A stretch of 64,000 nt of DNA. Origin: Azorinus chamasolen. Taxonomy: Eukaryota > Mollusca > Bivalvia > Cardiida > Solecurtidae. Shown in pieces: positions 54,750 through 63,800 of the stretch (positions are counted from its first letter, which is position 1; each line of letters starts with the position of its first letter). The position numbers were made by a program, and so were the translations under genes. Where the stretch lies: positions 69,286,379 through 69,350,378 of the forward strand of contig OY755236.1 in the NCBI GenBank assembly GCA_963576725.1, given 5' to 3'. The notes under the pieces are model-generated. The model searched no databases. It was not told where the DNA came from and saw nothing but the letters and a program-made list of their open reading frames with translations.

Positions 54750-54872
54750 AACAAGTGATAGCTAAATGCAAGGAGCCTTTTGCTTGACTTTCACCCTGCA
54801 TTAAGCAGCCACCTGCCTATAAAAGTATCTAAATTCTTCTCTACCAGAATTCCGCTTTACAGGGGTTTTACT
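54750..54872. repeat. P1-derived fragment
   Basis: AGCTAAATGCAAGGAGCC, AAGCAGCCACCTGCC and a right end GGGTTTTACTGTG. Left TIR absent. Confidence 0.45.
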
Positions 54873-55189
54873 GTGTTTATTTAGAAGTTTATGCTTTGAT
54901 AAGTGAACATTCTCAGATTAACATCAGTGGGTTATTGGATTATCAATAGTATCAATGGTATATCAATAGGGTGTGAACTACTGTGATATGATTATTGGAA
55001 GTGAAAGTTTATTCTTAAGAAGCACTAGGAAATTTTGGAATTAACCAGACATTCCGATTTTATTCTGTATTATTGAATAATTAAAACTTGTTGCTGGTTT
55101 GTAAAAACTTCGTCTGTTGTACCTTGTTCGTATCAATAACGTTTGTTACAATAACTTTAAATGATTTCAGTAGCTACAAAAAAATGTGT

Positions 55190-55416
55190 TTAACCCACTC
55201 CCTTATACGCTATTTTAGACCCACCCTCTTTGAATAAATATACTGAAAAGGAGCACTTGCAAGAAAAAAGGAAAATTTAAGAATTGTCTAGTTTTAAAAC
55301 CCCTGAGATAAATAGAGCATTTGTTCCTATGGAGCAAATGCTCTATTTATCACAATGGTTTCTAAAAGTGAATTTTACAAAGGGGTCAAACTGTGTCACT
55401 ATGAGGAAATGGGTTA
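55190..55416. mobile_element. H2 hairpin MITE
   Basis: TTTAACCCACTCCCTTATAC to TGAGGAAATGGGTTAG, centre TTTGTTCCTATGGAGCAAA. Confidence 0.6.
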
Positions 55417-55591
55417 GCATGGCTACTATGCAACATGCACTTGCTAGCTTTCACACATGTAAGCTAATGCTTAATGTATTTGTACCTTTTTTTCGTCTCG
55501 ATTTAGTACTTTTTCATCAGGTGTAAAGTGACATGAGCATGTAACTGGAATTAAACATATTAATAATGTTTGAACATTTTCTGATCTATAG

Positions 55592-55674
55592 AACTAAAGC
55601 AGTGGCTGTTGTCACCATCCACAATGTTTTACAGCAAACATAACTACTTGGCAGTATCTGGCAAGCTCAGAAAA
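55592..55674 (+). CDS. Candidate internal exon, unidentified
   Basis: The acceptor TTTTCTGATCTATAG and donor GTATCT bracket 83 nt. Read as 2 nt plus 27 codons it gives LKQWLLSPSTMF then YSKHNYLAVSGKLRK with no stop. It is in a stretch free of recognised repeats. It is short, has a weak pyrimidine tract and is on the opposite strand to the exon at 60234. No family recognised. Could be chance. Confidence 0.25.
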
Positions 55675-56070
55675 GTATCTCACAAAGTTACATGCTTTCT
55701 ATAATATAGTTATTTTATGTGAGTGATTTTGTGCCAGCAAAGTTTGCATCATCTGTAGTGTAAATACAGGGCCTGCATGAATGTATCACCATAATTATAT
55801 TCATCTTGCCAGACAAAAGGAAAGCTGAAACAACTTCCAACATTTAAACCTTTTGTGTTTGAATTGACCCTACTAGAGTGTCAAAATTACATTCAAATCC
55901 ATGTTACTGATTCTGTGACTTTCATGTTGGAAGAAGACCATCAATATGGTTGCCTATATCATTTGGTTTCCGAGGTGACGTATGTAGAAATCCCTGAGGT
56001 GTTTTGACTGCATACCAATGGTAGTTCTCTTAGACTAAAGTGCTGAACAGTTTTTCCTGCATCCCATACA

Positions 56071-56521
56071 TTTTTTATGCTCCCCAACAACAGTGTTGGG
56101 GGAGCATATAGTTGCTGCTTTGTCCATCCGTATGTCCGTTTGTCTGTCCGTCCATCCAAACTTTGTCCAGAGCATACCACAAAAACTGTAATAGATATCA
56201 ACATGAAACTTCAAAGGTAGATTGATTTTGATGCGGAGAAGTGCAGTGCACAAGAACCATCATTCTCTTTTGCATAATTCAGGAGTTATTGCTCTTTGTT
56301 ATTTTTAATACTTAAAATTTGTCCAGAGCTTCATAACACAAAAACTATAATAGGTATCAACATGAAACTTCATAGGTAGATTGATCTCGATGAGGAGAAG
56401 TGTAGTGCACAAGAATCCTCACTCTTTTTTGCAATAATAGTTATTGCCCTTTGTTATTGTTCATACTAAAAATTTGTCTGCAGTTGGGGAGCATCCATCT
56501 GTTCTACCGATTCTCTTGTTT
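56071..56521 (-). mobile_element. TC-f element
   Basis: On the minus strand: AACAAGAG (56521 downward), ATGGATGCTCCCCAAC, and about 160-bp units with TATGAAGTTTCATG-type and CTACCTATGAAGTTTCATGT phrases. Then a GGATGGACGGACAGACAAAC tract, a hairpin of GCTCCCCCAAC / GTTGGGGAGC around ACTGTT, and ATAAAAAA. The frame at 55959-56204 runs partly through it. Confidence 0.6.
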
Positions 56522-56524
56522 AAT

Positions 56525-56615
56525 GTTGAATATGTGCTCTGTTTGCTTATGGAAAAACAAAGATCTGATTCTACAGTTTCTGCTTAGTGACAGCTGAAAT
56601 GTCCTGAGTTCATCA
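56525..56615. mobile_element. H1 fragment
   Basis: TGCTCTGTTTGCTTATGGAA, AAGATCTGATTCTACAGTTT, CTGCTTAGTGACA. Confidence 0.4.
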
Positions 56616-56639
56616 GTGCCATTGCAAACAACATTTACA

Positions 56640-57175
56640 GTACCCTTGACCTTGACCCATACTCCCTAGATGCAATTAAAAGCTCTGTCTCCATGCAAGC
56701 TATCTGTCAAAATAGCAAATTGGTCAAAATTTGTCTTTCCGAATTAAAGTTATTGAGAAGAAACAGATTTTCTATTTTTAGTATGTTTGGCTTTGACTTC
56801 TAAAGCTTTTTTTCTCTATGCAAGCTATCTGTACATCAAAGGTGGTTGTAATACGTCTTACCTAGCTCAATAATTGGTTGAAACAGATTTTCTTTGTATA
56901 GTAGCAGTGACCACAGGCCTTAAACCAAGAGCCCTTAAATTGAATTCTAAGTTTTGATATTCCATGCAAGCTATTTGTACACACAAAATGTAATAACAAT
57001 GCCTTTCATAACTAACTTTATTGTGTAGAAACATGTTTTCTATTTTCAGCATTAGTGACCTTGCCCAATAATGCTGCAGAATTACACTCCCAAGTTTCAT
57101 CTCTATGCAAGCTGTCCGCACACCAAATTTGGTCACATGTCTTTCCTAGCTAAGTTATTGAGCAGCAATGGTTTT
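56640..57175 (+). repeat. Tandem repeat, about 130-bp unit, four copies
   Basis: CATGCAAGCTATCTGTACA recurs near 56695, 56820, 56965 and 57103. TAGCTAAGTTATTGAG and AAACAGATTTTCTATTTT are shared. Frames at 56867-57316 are repeat translations. Confidence 0.6.
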
Positions 57176-57325
57176 CTGGCTTGTTTGCCCATGTTTTACA
57201 CATGCTGGCATATAAAATATTTACACAAGCTGGCATATTTAATATCTAATATGTTGAACAAACTGTCTACAAAGTTAAATCACAGATTGGTCCCAAACAT
57301 GCTTAATCCTTTCTAGTTACATCTT

Positions 57326-57554
57326 TAGCCCTTTCCTCCATGGGCTATTTTTAGACACAACCTCTTTAAATCAATCTACCGAAAAGGAGCATTAACTAGA
57401 GAAAAGGAAAAGTTAAGAATTGTGTAGTTTTGAAACCATTGTGATAAATAGAGCATTTGCTCCTATAGGAGCAAATGCTCTATTTATCACAATGGTTTCA
57501 TAAAGTGACTTTTACAGAGGCGTAGAAAGGCGTATTTATGGAGGAAAGGGTTAA
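57326..57554. mobile_element. H2 hairpin MITE, best copy
   Basis: Ends TTAGCCCTTTCCTCCATGGG and GGAGGAAAGGGTTAA. Inner arms form a near-perfect palindrome of about 66 bp: AAACCATTGTGATAAATAG, AGCATTTGCTCC, TATAGG and complements. Outer arms are ATGGGCTATTTTTAGACAC on the left and GGCGTAGAAAGGCGTATTTA on the right; these do not pair. The element is thus an asymmetric shell round a perfect hairpin. No coding capacity. Confidence 0.75.
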
Positions 57555-57644
57555 ACCCCTTTAAAACAGAGCAGACCCAGATTAGACGGCTCCTGTAAAT
57601 ATATACTGGAATCTCTGAGCTGAGGTGTATGATTGGACAATGAC

Positions 57645-57878
57645 ATTAACCCTTTACTCCATGAATATTAATGTAATAAATAATGACATCATGTTACATA
57701 GATTAATTGTCATAATGGCATATTGACACTTGATGTCTTGGCCATGGCAGAAACTATAGAATCATACCCTATATTATTTCATAAGCAAACAGAGCAGACC
57801 CTGATCAGACGGCTCCTACAGGAACCGTCTGCTCTGAGTCTACTCTGTTTAGGTGTATCTATGGAGTAAAGATTTAAG
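57645..57878. mobile_element. H1 hairpin MITE, complete
   Basis: ATTAACCCTTTACTCCATGA, GCAAACAGAGCAGACCCTGA, ACGGCTCCTACAGGAACCGT, GGAGTAAAGATTTAAG. Confidence 0.65.
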
Positions 57879-57955
57879 TGATGATAGACATATAAAGTAT
57901 CCATTCAATGTTCTTTCTTCACATTTGCAAACATATAGTTTGTCTTAACACTTTA

Positions 57956-58210
57956 AACAAGAGCTGTCACAGTCACATGACAAATGCCCCCAAAAATTGT
58001 ACAATGTGACCTTGACCTTTGATCCATGGACCAGGGAGTTCAATGCGACACATTGTCTTTGAGTGGTGAACATGTGTGCCAGGTTATTTTGAAATCTATT
58101 CACAGATAAAAAAGTTATAGAAGGGACACGAAATTTGGGACGGACCGATGGAAGGACAGACGGAAGGACGGACAATGCGATCACTATATGCTTGCCGTTG
58201 GGGGCATAAA
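57956..58210 (+). mobile_element. TC-d element, copy 2
   Basis: AACAAGAGCTGTCACAGTCA, CATGACAAATGCCCCC. Palindrome TGTCA...TGACA. Body ATCCATGGACCAGGGAGTTC, then a GGACAGACGGAAGGACGGAC tract, then GTTGGGGGCATAAAAA. The body is about 85% like 5231-5512 by eye, but the first 40 bases differ. Confidence 0.62.
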
Positions 58211-58399
58211 AAACTAAAAAGATATATAGGTTTTTCAAAATACAGGTGATATCTCTGCAGAAAATTATCGGTAATCAGCTGTGTGTATTACATTCATGGT
58301 GGCATATATACGAGTTGATAGTTGTCAGTTTTTCACACGTAAGATTGTCTTCAATTGTTTATGTAGGGATCGGTGTTTTTTATCCTTTAGCCTGCTGCG

Positions 58400-58557
58400 G
58401 GCGGATAAGTTTACCTAAGTTTATTTCATGTTTCATTGCGATATTCAATCATATTATAAATAAGGTATTTACAAAAAAAAATTCAGCGACACAGACCACC
58501 CGCGTTATATCGGATACCGTGGTAAAACGGTCCGCGTTATAACGGATCTCCAGTGTA
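58400..58557. mobile_element. pogo-like right end, left end missing
   Basis: Ends CGCGTTATAACGGATCTCCA then GTG|TA. GCGTTAT repeats at 58502 and 58533. These are pogo/Tigger-style subterminal repeats. No left TIR found nearby. Confidence 0.4.
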
Positions 58558-58564
58558 CATTTCA

Positions 58565-58756
58565 CATCAAAAGTTTATTCAAAATTCAAAATCACCACCA
58601 ACTGGCTGTCTTGAATCCAATTGGGAAGAAAGACATGTTATGCACAACCACTCATGTTGATCATTTCTGTGATGTTTTGCAAAAATGCAGCAAAAATTGC
58701 AGAAGCAAAACTCCACACGATTATTGCAAATTCCAAGATTGGCACCAGTGGTCCAT
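58565..58756 (+). repeat. Interspersed repeat, copy 1
   Basis: AAAATCACCACCAACTGGCT, GTCTTGAATCCAATTGGGAA, TTCTGTGATGTTTTGCAAAA, ATGCAGCAAAAATTGCAGAA. A diverged relative is at 59620-59800. Confidence 0.45.
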
Positions 58757-59068
58757 CTTTAACCCTTTCCCTCATATAAGCAGTTTTTTCACATATATGC
58801 AAATAGAGTAGACCCACATCAGAAGGCGCCTATAGGAGCCGTCTGACCAGGGTCTGCTCTATTTGCTTTTGACATGCTAAAGATCTGATTCTACATTTTT
58901 GTCAAAGCAAAAATTACCCTTGAAAAGTTAGCATTGTAAAGCTTGAGCTAATAAAAGTTAGCATTGTAAAGCTTGAGCTAATAAAAGTTAGCATCGTAAA
59001 GCTTGAGCTAATAAATAATATTGCTGTTGTCAATATTTCTTACACAATTAAAAACAGAGAAAGAGTTA
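58757..59068. mobile_element. H1 hairpin MITE with an internal 30-bp repeat
   Basis: TTTAACCCTTTCCCTCATAT, AAGGCGCCTATAGGAGCCGT, TGCTCTATTTGCTTTTGACA. It ends near AGAGAAAGAGTTACA where P1 inserted. Confidence 0.55.
58927..59016 (+). repeat. 30-bp minisatellite, three units
   Basis: Units at 58927, 58957 and 58987 share GTTAGCATTGTAAAGCTTGA and GCTAATAAAA. Confidence 0.85.
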
Positions 59069-59275
59069 CAGTAAAACCTCTCTATAATAGCCACTAAATT
59101 ACATCAAGTATTTTGTGTTAAAGGCAGGTGGTTGATTAAAGCAAGGTGAAAGTAAAACAGAACGCTCCTATAGGAGCATTCTGTTTTATTTTCACCTTGC
59201 TTTAAGCAGCCACCTGCCCTAATATACCAACTAATTAACATAATTTAGTGGCCGTTATAGAGAAGTTTTACTGTA
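59067..59275. mobile_element. P1 MITE, complete
   Basis: Body 59069-59273, TA on both sides, reverse orientation relative to 7025 (left interior TACATCAAGTATTTTGTGTT). Centre GAACGCTCCTATAGGAGCAT. Confidence 0.75.
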
Positions 59276-59329
59276 ATCTGTTTCAACAAATGTCAATTAT
59301 CGCTCAACTTGTGGGTCATTTTTGGGAAT

Positions 59330-59577
59330 GTTAACTTTTATTTCATATAAATGCCTTTTCACATATTTGCAAAGAGAGTAGACCCAGATCAGGTGGTTCC
59401 TATAGGAGCCATCTGATCAGGGTCTGCTATGTTTGCAAATGGAATTTGATAGATGTTGCTTTACTTTCTTAACAGCTACAATGGTCCGCCTTCCATATTT
59501 CAGTATAACTATTTTGTCCTTGAATATTCAGTAGGTATTGAAATTTTGAATAAACATAGAACAGGGAAAGGGTTAAA
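59330..59577. mobile_element. H1 hairpin MITE, complete, reversed
   Basis: GTTAACTTTTATTTCATATA, GTGGTTCCTATAGGAGCCAT, TGAATATTCAGTAGGTATTG, ACAGGGAAAGGGTTAA. Confidence 0.62.
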
Positions 59578-59614
59578 GAAAATACAGTGACAAGTGTAGA
59601 ACAAGTTTGTTGCA

Positions 59615-59800
59615 CATGGTAATTTCGAAATCCAAGATGGCCACCTGCATGTGCACCATCTTGAACCCATTCTGACTTTTTTTTTTAAATCATTCACAAC
59701 TCCTCATCATGTTAACAATTTTTGTGACATTTCACGAGAATGCAGCAAAACCCGTAGTTGTCTGCTCAACAAATTGGAACAGACTATTGCAGGATAAATA
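59615..59800 (+). repeat. Interspersed repeat, copy 2
   Basis: GGTAATTTCGAAATCCAAGA, TGGCCACCTGCATGTGCACC, ATCTTGAACCCATTCTGACT. Related to 58565-58756. Confidence 0.45.
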
Positions 59801-59842
59801 ACAGATTTACTTATTTATTTTGAATTCTGGAGATCTTTTCTA

Positions 59843-60073
59843 GTTTAACCCTTTACTCCATAAATACGCCTTTCTACGCCTCTATAATAGTCACTTTTTG
59901 AAACCATTGTGATAAATACAGCATTACTCCTAAGGAGCAAATGCTCTATTTATCACAATGGTTTCAGAACTACAAAATTCTAAAAAAAAATCTTTTCTCT
60001 AGTTAATGCTCCTTTTTGGTAGATTTATTCAAAGAGGTTGGGTCTAAAAATAGCCTATGGAGGAAAGGGTTAA
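59843..60073. mobile_element. H2 hairpin MITE, complete
   Basis: TTTAACCCTTTACTCCATAA to TGGAGGAAAGGGTTAA, centre CATTACTCCTAAGGAGCAAA. It shares its right TTAA with the next H1. Confidence 0.68.
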
Positions 60074-60181
60074 TTCAATAAGCAAACAGGGCAGACCCTG
60101 ATCAGACTGGTCCTGTAGGAGCTCTCATTTGTGTCTACTCTGTTCGCAAAAGCATCAAAAGGCTCACAGGTAAAGGGTTAA
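60070..60181. mobile_element. H1 right half
   Basis: TTAATTCAATAAGCAAACAG, GGCAGACCCTGATCAGACTG, GTCCTGTAGGAGCTC, CACAGGTAAAGGGTTAAA. Confidence 0.5.
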
Positions 60182-60233
60182 ATTTATTGATTCTCATCTA
60201 TCCAATTATTTATGTACACAAGACAATAAATAC

Positions 60234-60396
60234 CTTTTTTTCTTCCTTCTCATAATCATCAATGCTACAGTTGCAAAGTCGAGCCGTTTACGAGGTTCAT
60301 GGCTCTTTAAATCCTTCCACTTGTAATACAACCTCTGCCACAGAACACTCATGATGTCTGCTTTGGAGATATTCCAGTCCTGACCACAATTAAACT
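60234..60396 (-). CDS. Internal coding exon of an unidentified host gene
   Basis: On the minus strand the exon is entered after TTCTTCATTTCCCCGGAGGATATTTACAG and left at AAAAAAAG|GTATTTATTG. It has 163 nt: AG, then 53 codons without a stop, then AG. Translation includes FNCGQDWNISKADIMSVLW, QRLYYKWKDLKSHEPRK and RLDFATVALMIMRRKKK. This is normal protein composition, Trp-rich in the middle and basic at the end, and unlike the surrounding repeats. An alternative acceptor two bases on would start at TTT. No family is recognised. It should belong to a gene whose other exons lie mostly outside or far off, split by large introns. Upstream exons would be at higher coordinates. Confidence 0.6.
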
Positions 60397-60874
60397 CTGT
60401 AAATATCCTCCGGGGAAATGAAGAACCTTCAAACTTTTTGAATTAGAACTTCAGTAACTTCATCACGTTTGAAATCAATAATGTGGTGTCCGCATCATTT
60501 TTGCTTCGGGATCAATTATACCAGGGAAAATCAATCTGTGTGATTAATTTCTAAAGTACTTATAATAAAGACAAGTTGACACTAATCTGGGTGATTAACT
60601 TAGTATGTACCATCGGCAAGTTATCACCTCTCCATATCTAGTCTCTAACTAGCAACTGATGAGAACAAAATACACACCGCTACTGAAAAAAAAGTCCTAA
60701 TTCTATTGTTGCTGAGAATATTCAGCTTGGTGTCACTAACATTTGGCAAGCATCATCATAGGGTACAAATAGCCTAGAACTGTTACAATTAATCCATTAC
60801 TCCATCACTATGCATTTAAGAAGATATATTGAATATCAACCCAGTCACCACTATAGTTGCATTTGCAAACAGTA
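60397..60874. other. Probable intron flank of the exon, no repeats seen
   Basis: AATCAATCTGTGTGATTAAT and GACACTAATCTGGGTGATTA are loosely repeated. Otherwise unassigned. Confidence 0.3.
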
Positions 60875-61108
60875 TACAGTAAAACCTCTCTATAACGGCC
60901 ACTGAATTATATTAAGTATTTTGTGTTAAAGGCAGGTGGCTGCATAAAGCAAGGTGAAAGTAAAACAGAACGCTCCTATAGGAGCGTTCTGTTTTACTTT
61001 CACCTTGCTTTAAGCCGCCACCTGCTCTAAATACCAACTACTTAACACAATTTAGTGGCTGTTATAGAGAGGTTTTCTGTAGACCCAGATGAGAGAGCTC
61101 CTATAGGT
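60836..61108. mobile_element. H4 hairpin MITE cut by P1
   Basis: TTGCATTTGCAAACAGTATA before and TAGACCCAGATGAGAGAGCT after. Removing P1 restores AAACAGTATAGACCCAGATG, an H4 phrase. Confidence 0.55.
60875..61081. mobile_element. P1 MITE, complete
   Basis: Body 60877-61079. TA flanks. Right TIR has lost one A (GGTTTTCTG). Centre GAACGCTCCTATAGGAGCGT. It lies within the proposed intron upstream of the 60234 exon. Confidence 0.75.
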
Positions 61109-61287
61109 CAGTAACTTGGAACAATCATGATCTTGTTCCATGCTAGTTACAAGAATATTATTCACTAATTTCCTGTCAACTGACTTTGATTGTGAAAAAA
61201 GAGACTGTTTTTGTTCTAGTGTATAATGCAAACTTTCTCAATATCTAAATTCAACTCTTAAATTTTCACCAGCAGAAAGTGACTTAC

Positions 61288-61326
61288 ATCTCGCTTCCTG
61301 CAATGGACAAATTTTTGATCACTTTT
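61288..61326 (-). CDS. Candidate coding exon upstream of the 60234 exon
   Basis: A consensus donor GTAAGT (minus, 61287-61282) follows GGAAGCGAGAT. In the frame SDQKFVHCRKRD it could join the alternative acceptor of the 60234 exon (TTT start) as CRKRD|FNCGQDW. The 5' boundary is unclear and an H3 MITE (about 61330-61395) overlaps upstream. Treat as tentative. Confidence 0.22.
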
Positions 61327-61400
61327 GCAAACAGTTTGGATCCAGATGAGATGCCAAGTAATTCAGAAGATCAAATCTGTTTGGCACACCATTTACGTTG
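61327..61400. mobile_element. H3 fragment
   Basis: CAGTTTGGATCCAGATGAGA and TGCCAAGTAATTCAG. Confidence 0.45.
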
Positions 61401-61462
61401 CATAGAAGAAATTGAAGGTAACTTACCATAGATAACATTATTTGGCACCAACAGAGTTAAAT

Positions 61463-61859
61463 AACAAGAGTGTTCGGAGGAATACATGTGTCACCTGCGA
61501 GCAGATGACACAAAAACTGTTTATTTGCTGGAGTGCGAAAATCAGAACAAGGGGAAATACCTAAAAAAGTATAACATGCAGAGTAATGGACCTTAGTTAC
61601 ATCAATGATCCTCAATAAGAGGAAGACACATGTAAAATTTGAAAGCTCTATAATGATTAGTTTAGAAATGACAGCAAAAAAGAAAGTGTAACGAAAATCA
61701 GAATAAAGGGGAATAAAGCTCTATAATGATCAGTTTAGAAATGACAGCCAAAAAAAAGAAAGTGTGATGGACAGACAGACAGACGAACAGACAGATGGAC
61801 AGACAGACAGACAGACAGACAGATGATGGAAAAGTGACACTTGGCAGGTGACACAAAAA
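61463..61859 (+). mobile_element. TC-g element
   Basis: AACAAGAG, palindrome GTGTTC-GGAG-GAATAC, ATGTGTCACCTGC. A body with AAAGCTCTATAATGATTAGT and AAAGCTCTATAATGATCAGT about 85 bp apart. A (GACA)n tract (about 61768-61825). The end reads CACTT-GGC-AGGTG and ACACAAAAA. Confidence 0.62.
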
Positions 61860-61916
61860 GAGCGGGCAGCAAAATTTGAATGGGTTAAGACTAAGTTAAC
61901 TCTAGTTGAATATCAA

Positions 61917-62086
61917 CTGATTTCTGTAGACCAGTCCACAAAACAGAGGGCTGATTTCTGTAAACCAGTCCACAAAACAGAGGGCTGATTTCTGTAAACC
62001 AGTCCACAAAACAGAGGGCTGATTTCTGTAGACCAGTCCACAAAACAGAGGGCTGATTTCTGTAAACCAGTCCAGAAAAATGAGGG
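61917..62086 (+). repeat. 34-bp minisatellite, five units
   Basis: Units at 61917, 61951, 61985, 62019 and 62053 contain CTGATTTCTGTAAACCAGTC and CACAAAACAGAGGG. The 107- and 70-codon minus-strand frames here are translations of this repeat, not genes. Confidence 0.9.
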
Positions 62087-62090
62087 TGAA

Positions 62091-63800
62091 AGTTTTCATA
62101 CATGTGATAACTACCGGATTGTGCGGGAGACTACCGGATTTGAGCCCAAGTCCCGCAAGTCCCGGCCGGGAGACGAAATCTCCCGATTTCTGAATAAAAA
62201 TGATTTTTAATTTTTCCCACCCCATTTTTATAATTTTTTGACATAAGCGCTTCCAAGACGCCTCAAGGAACCAGTGTTGTTGACTTATTATTTACTGCCC
62301 TGTTTATCATGGCAGGCACAGCGCCGTGTCCCTTTAGTACGTCGCCATGTTGCACCTTATCAAAGACCACCGCAGCATGCCCTAAATACCATGCTGAGTA
62401 ATTGTGAACCCAGTAAAAGGGATTAAATGGTCAGCATGGTGTATTATTTACCTCGGCATGTGTGTATTCCGTAACAGAAACAATCGTGTATGAATATGTC
62501 TCTTGTGAATTACACTGTCGTCATTACATGTATGCTTTTTTTTCTTCACGGTCAGATTCTACTAAATTTCTGTTGAAGAAAATCTTATTTTCTCAAATTC
62601 TGAGACTAAACATCTAAATAGTTACTTTATTAAGTTAATTTAGGTTATAAGTTTATTTATAAATGTCCACATAGCATAGCTGTAATCAAAATGTGTGTTT
62701 AACTGAAAAAATGGAACCCGAAATTGGTTGCCTCAAACCACGGATTTTTCGAACGGTGAAATGTGTCATTTCATAGAGGCAAACACAAACAGTTGTTTTC
62801 CACAGACATTTGGTAATATATTCAAATAAAATTGTGAATGTATTGAGTATAGGATATAGGATGTCAAATACACAAAAAATGAGAAGATAGGAAGCAGTTT
62901 TCTAACAGGAAATGAAACTACAAAATTTAAAGACAGTATACTAGTGTTTGGATAGTACCATATTTCGGACAGAAAGTGACACATGTATTATGTTTATTTC
63001 AGAATATAAATTTCTGGATATATTCCATTACAAAAATAAATGAAAATAATAAAAACAATAATGTCAATAAATCATAATAATATAATATAAGAATGAGAAT
63101 AATATAAATAATGATAGTAAAAATAATAATAATAAACACAAGTCTATCCATTGGCCAGTAAAAAGAATAATTATTTAATAATAAACACAAGTCTATCCAT
63201 TGGCCAGAATGGAATGGAATAGAAAGAAATAGTAATTAGAAGAGAGTATATGGTAATATATACTAGCATACAAAAGATAGAAAAGAAAGGAATAGTAATT
63301 AGAATAGATTATTATTTATATGGGCACAGAATAGATAATAGAATGGAATGAAACACAAAGGAACTAGAATAATTAAGAGGATGGAATGGATTAGAAAGGA
63401 ATGGGAAATATAGTAGATGTGGATGAATGTAGAACAGAGAATAGTACAGACTATAATAAGGAATAGGATATAGATAGAATTAATACAAACTAAATTACAC
63501 AGTTGTAATGTGCTAGATAAGCAAAAAAGTTCCAATGCCCTAGTAAATAAGATGGTTTGTCGCGCATAAAAGTGCCTTTATCATACCTCCCTTTCAACCA
63601 GGGGTAAAGGGGGGAGGGAGTGTTCATTCCATACTTGCCCATTCAGAGACATATAAATATAGGTATCTGACCTATTATACCAACAAATAACTTGAAAATT
63701 TTCCATCCGCATAAATCTCCCTCTTTGACACCCAATCTCCCTCATTTGAAAAGCTAATCTCCCTCTTTGCCTCGAAAAAATTATCACATGTATGAGTTTT
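62091..63800. mobile_element. DNA transposon with 14-bp perfect TIR and 6-bp TSD
   Basis: CATACATGTGATAA at 62097-62110 and its exact complement at 63781-63794 bound 1,698 bp. AGTTTT flanks both sides (62091-62096, 63795-63800). The ends carry GGGAGACTACCGG-type and AATCTCCCTCTTTG repeats. The interior is AT-rich with GAATGGAATAGAAAG runs. No transposase seen. A 6-bp TSD is unusual and fits a minor hAT-type group. The frame at 63581-63991 crosses the right end and is not a gene. Confidence 0.65.
63131..63208 (+). repeat. Local duplication
   Basis: ATAAACACAAGTCTATCCAT then TGGCCAG occurs at about 63131 and 63181. Confidence 0.8.

Noticed and set aside
55959..56046. Minus-strand frame ending in TGA, possible terminal exon of the 60234 gene
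   Set aside because: It has a weak acceptor without a pyrimidine tract, runs out of a TC-f repeat, and two frames are equally open.
61891..62225. 70- and 107-codon minus-strand frames with repeated peptide
   Set aside because: They are translations of the 34-bp minisatellite, whose combined periods keep frames open.
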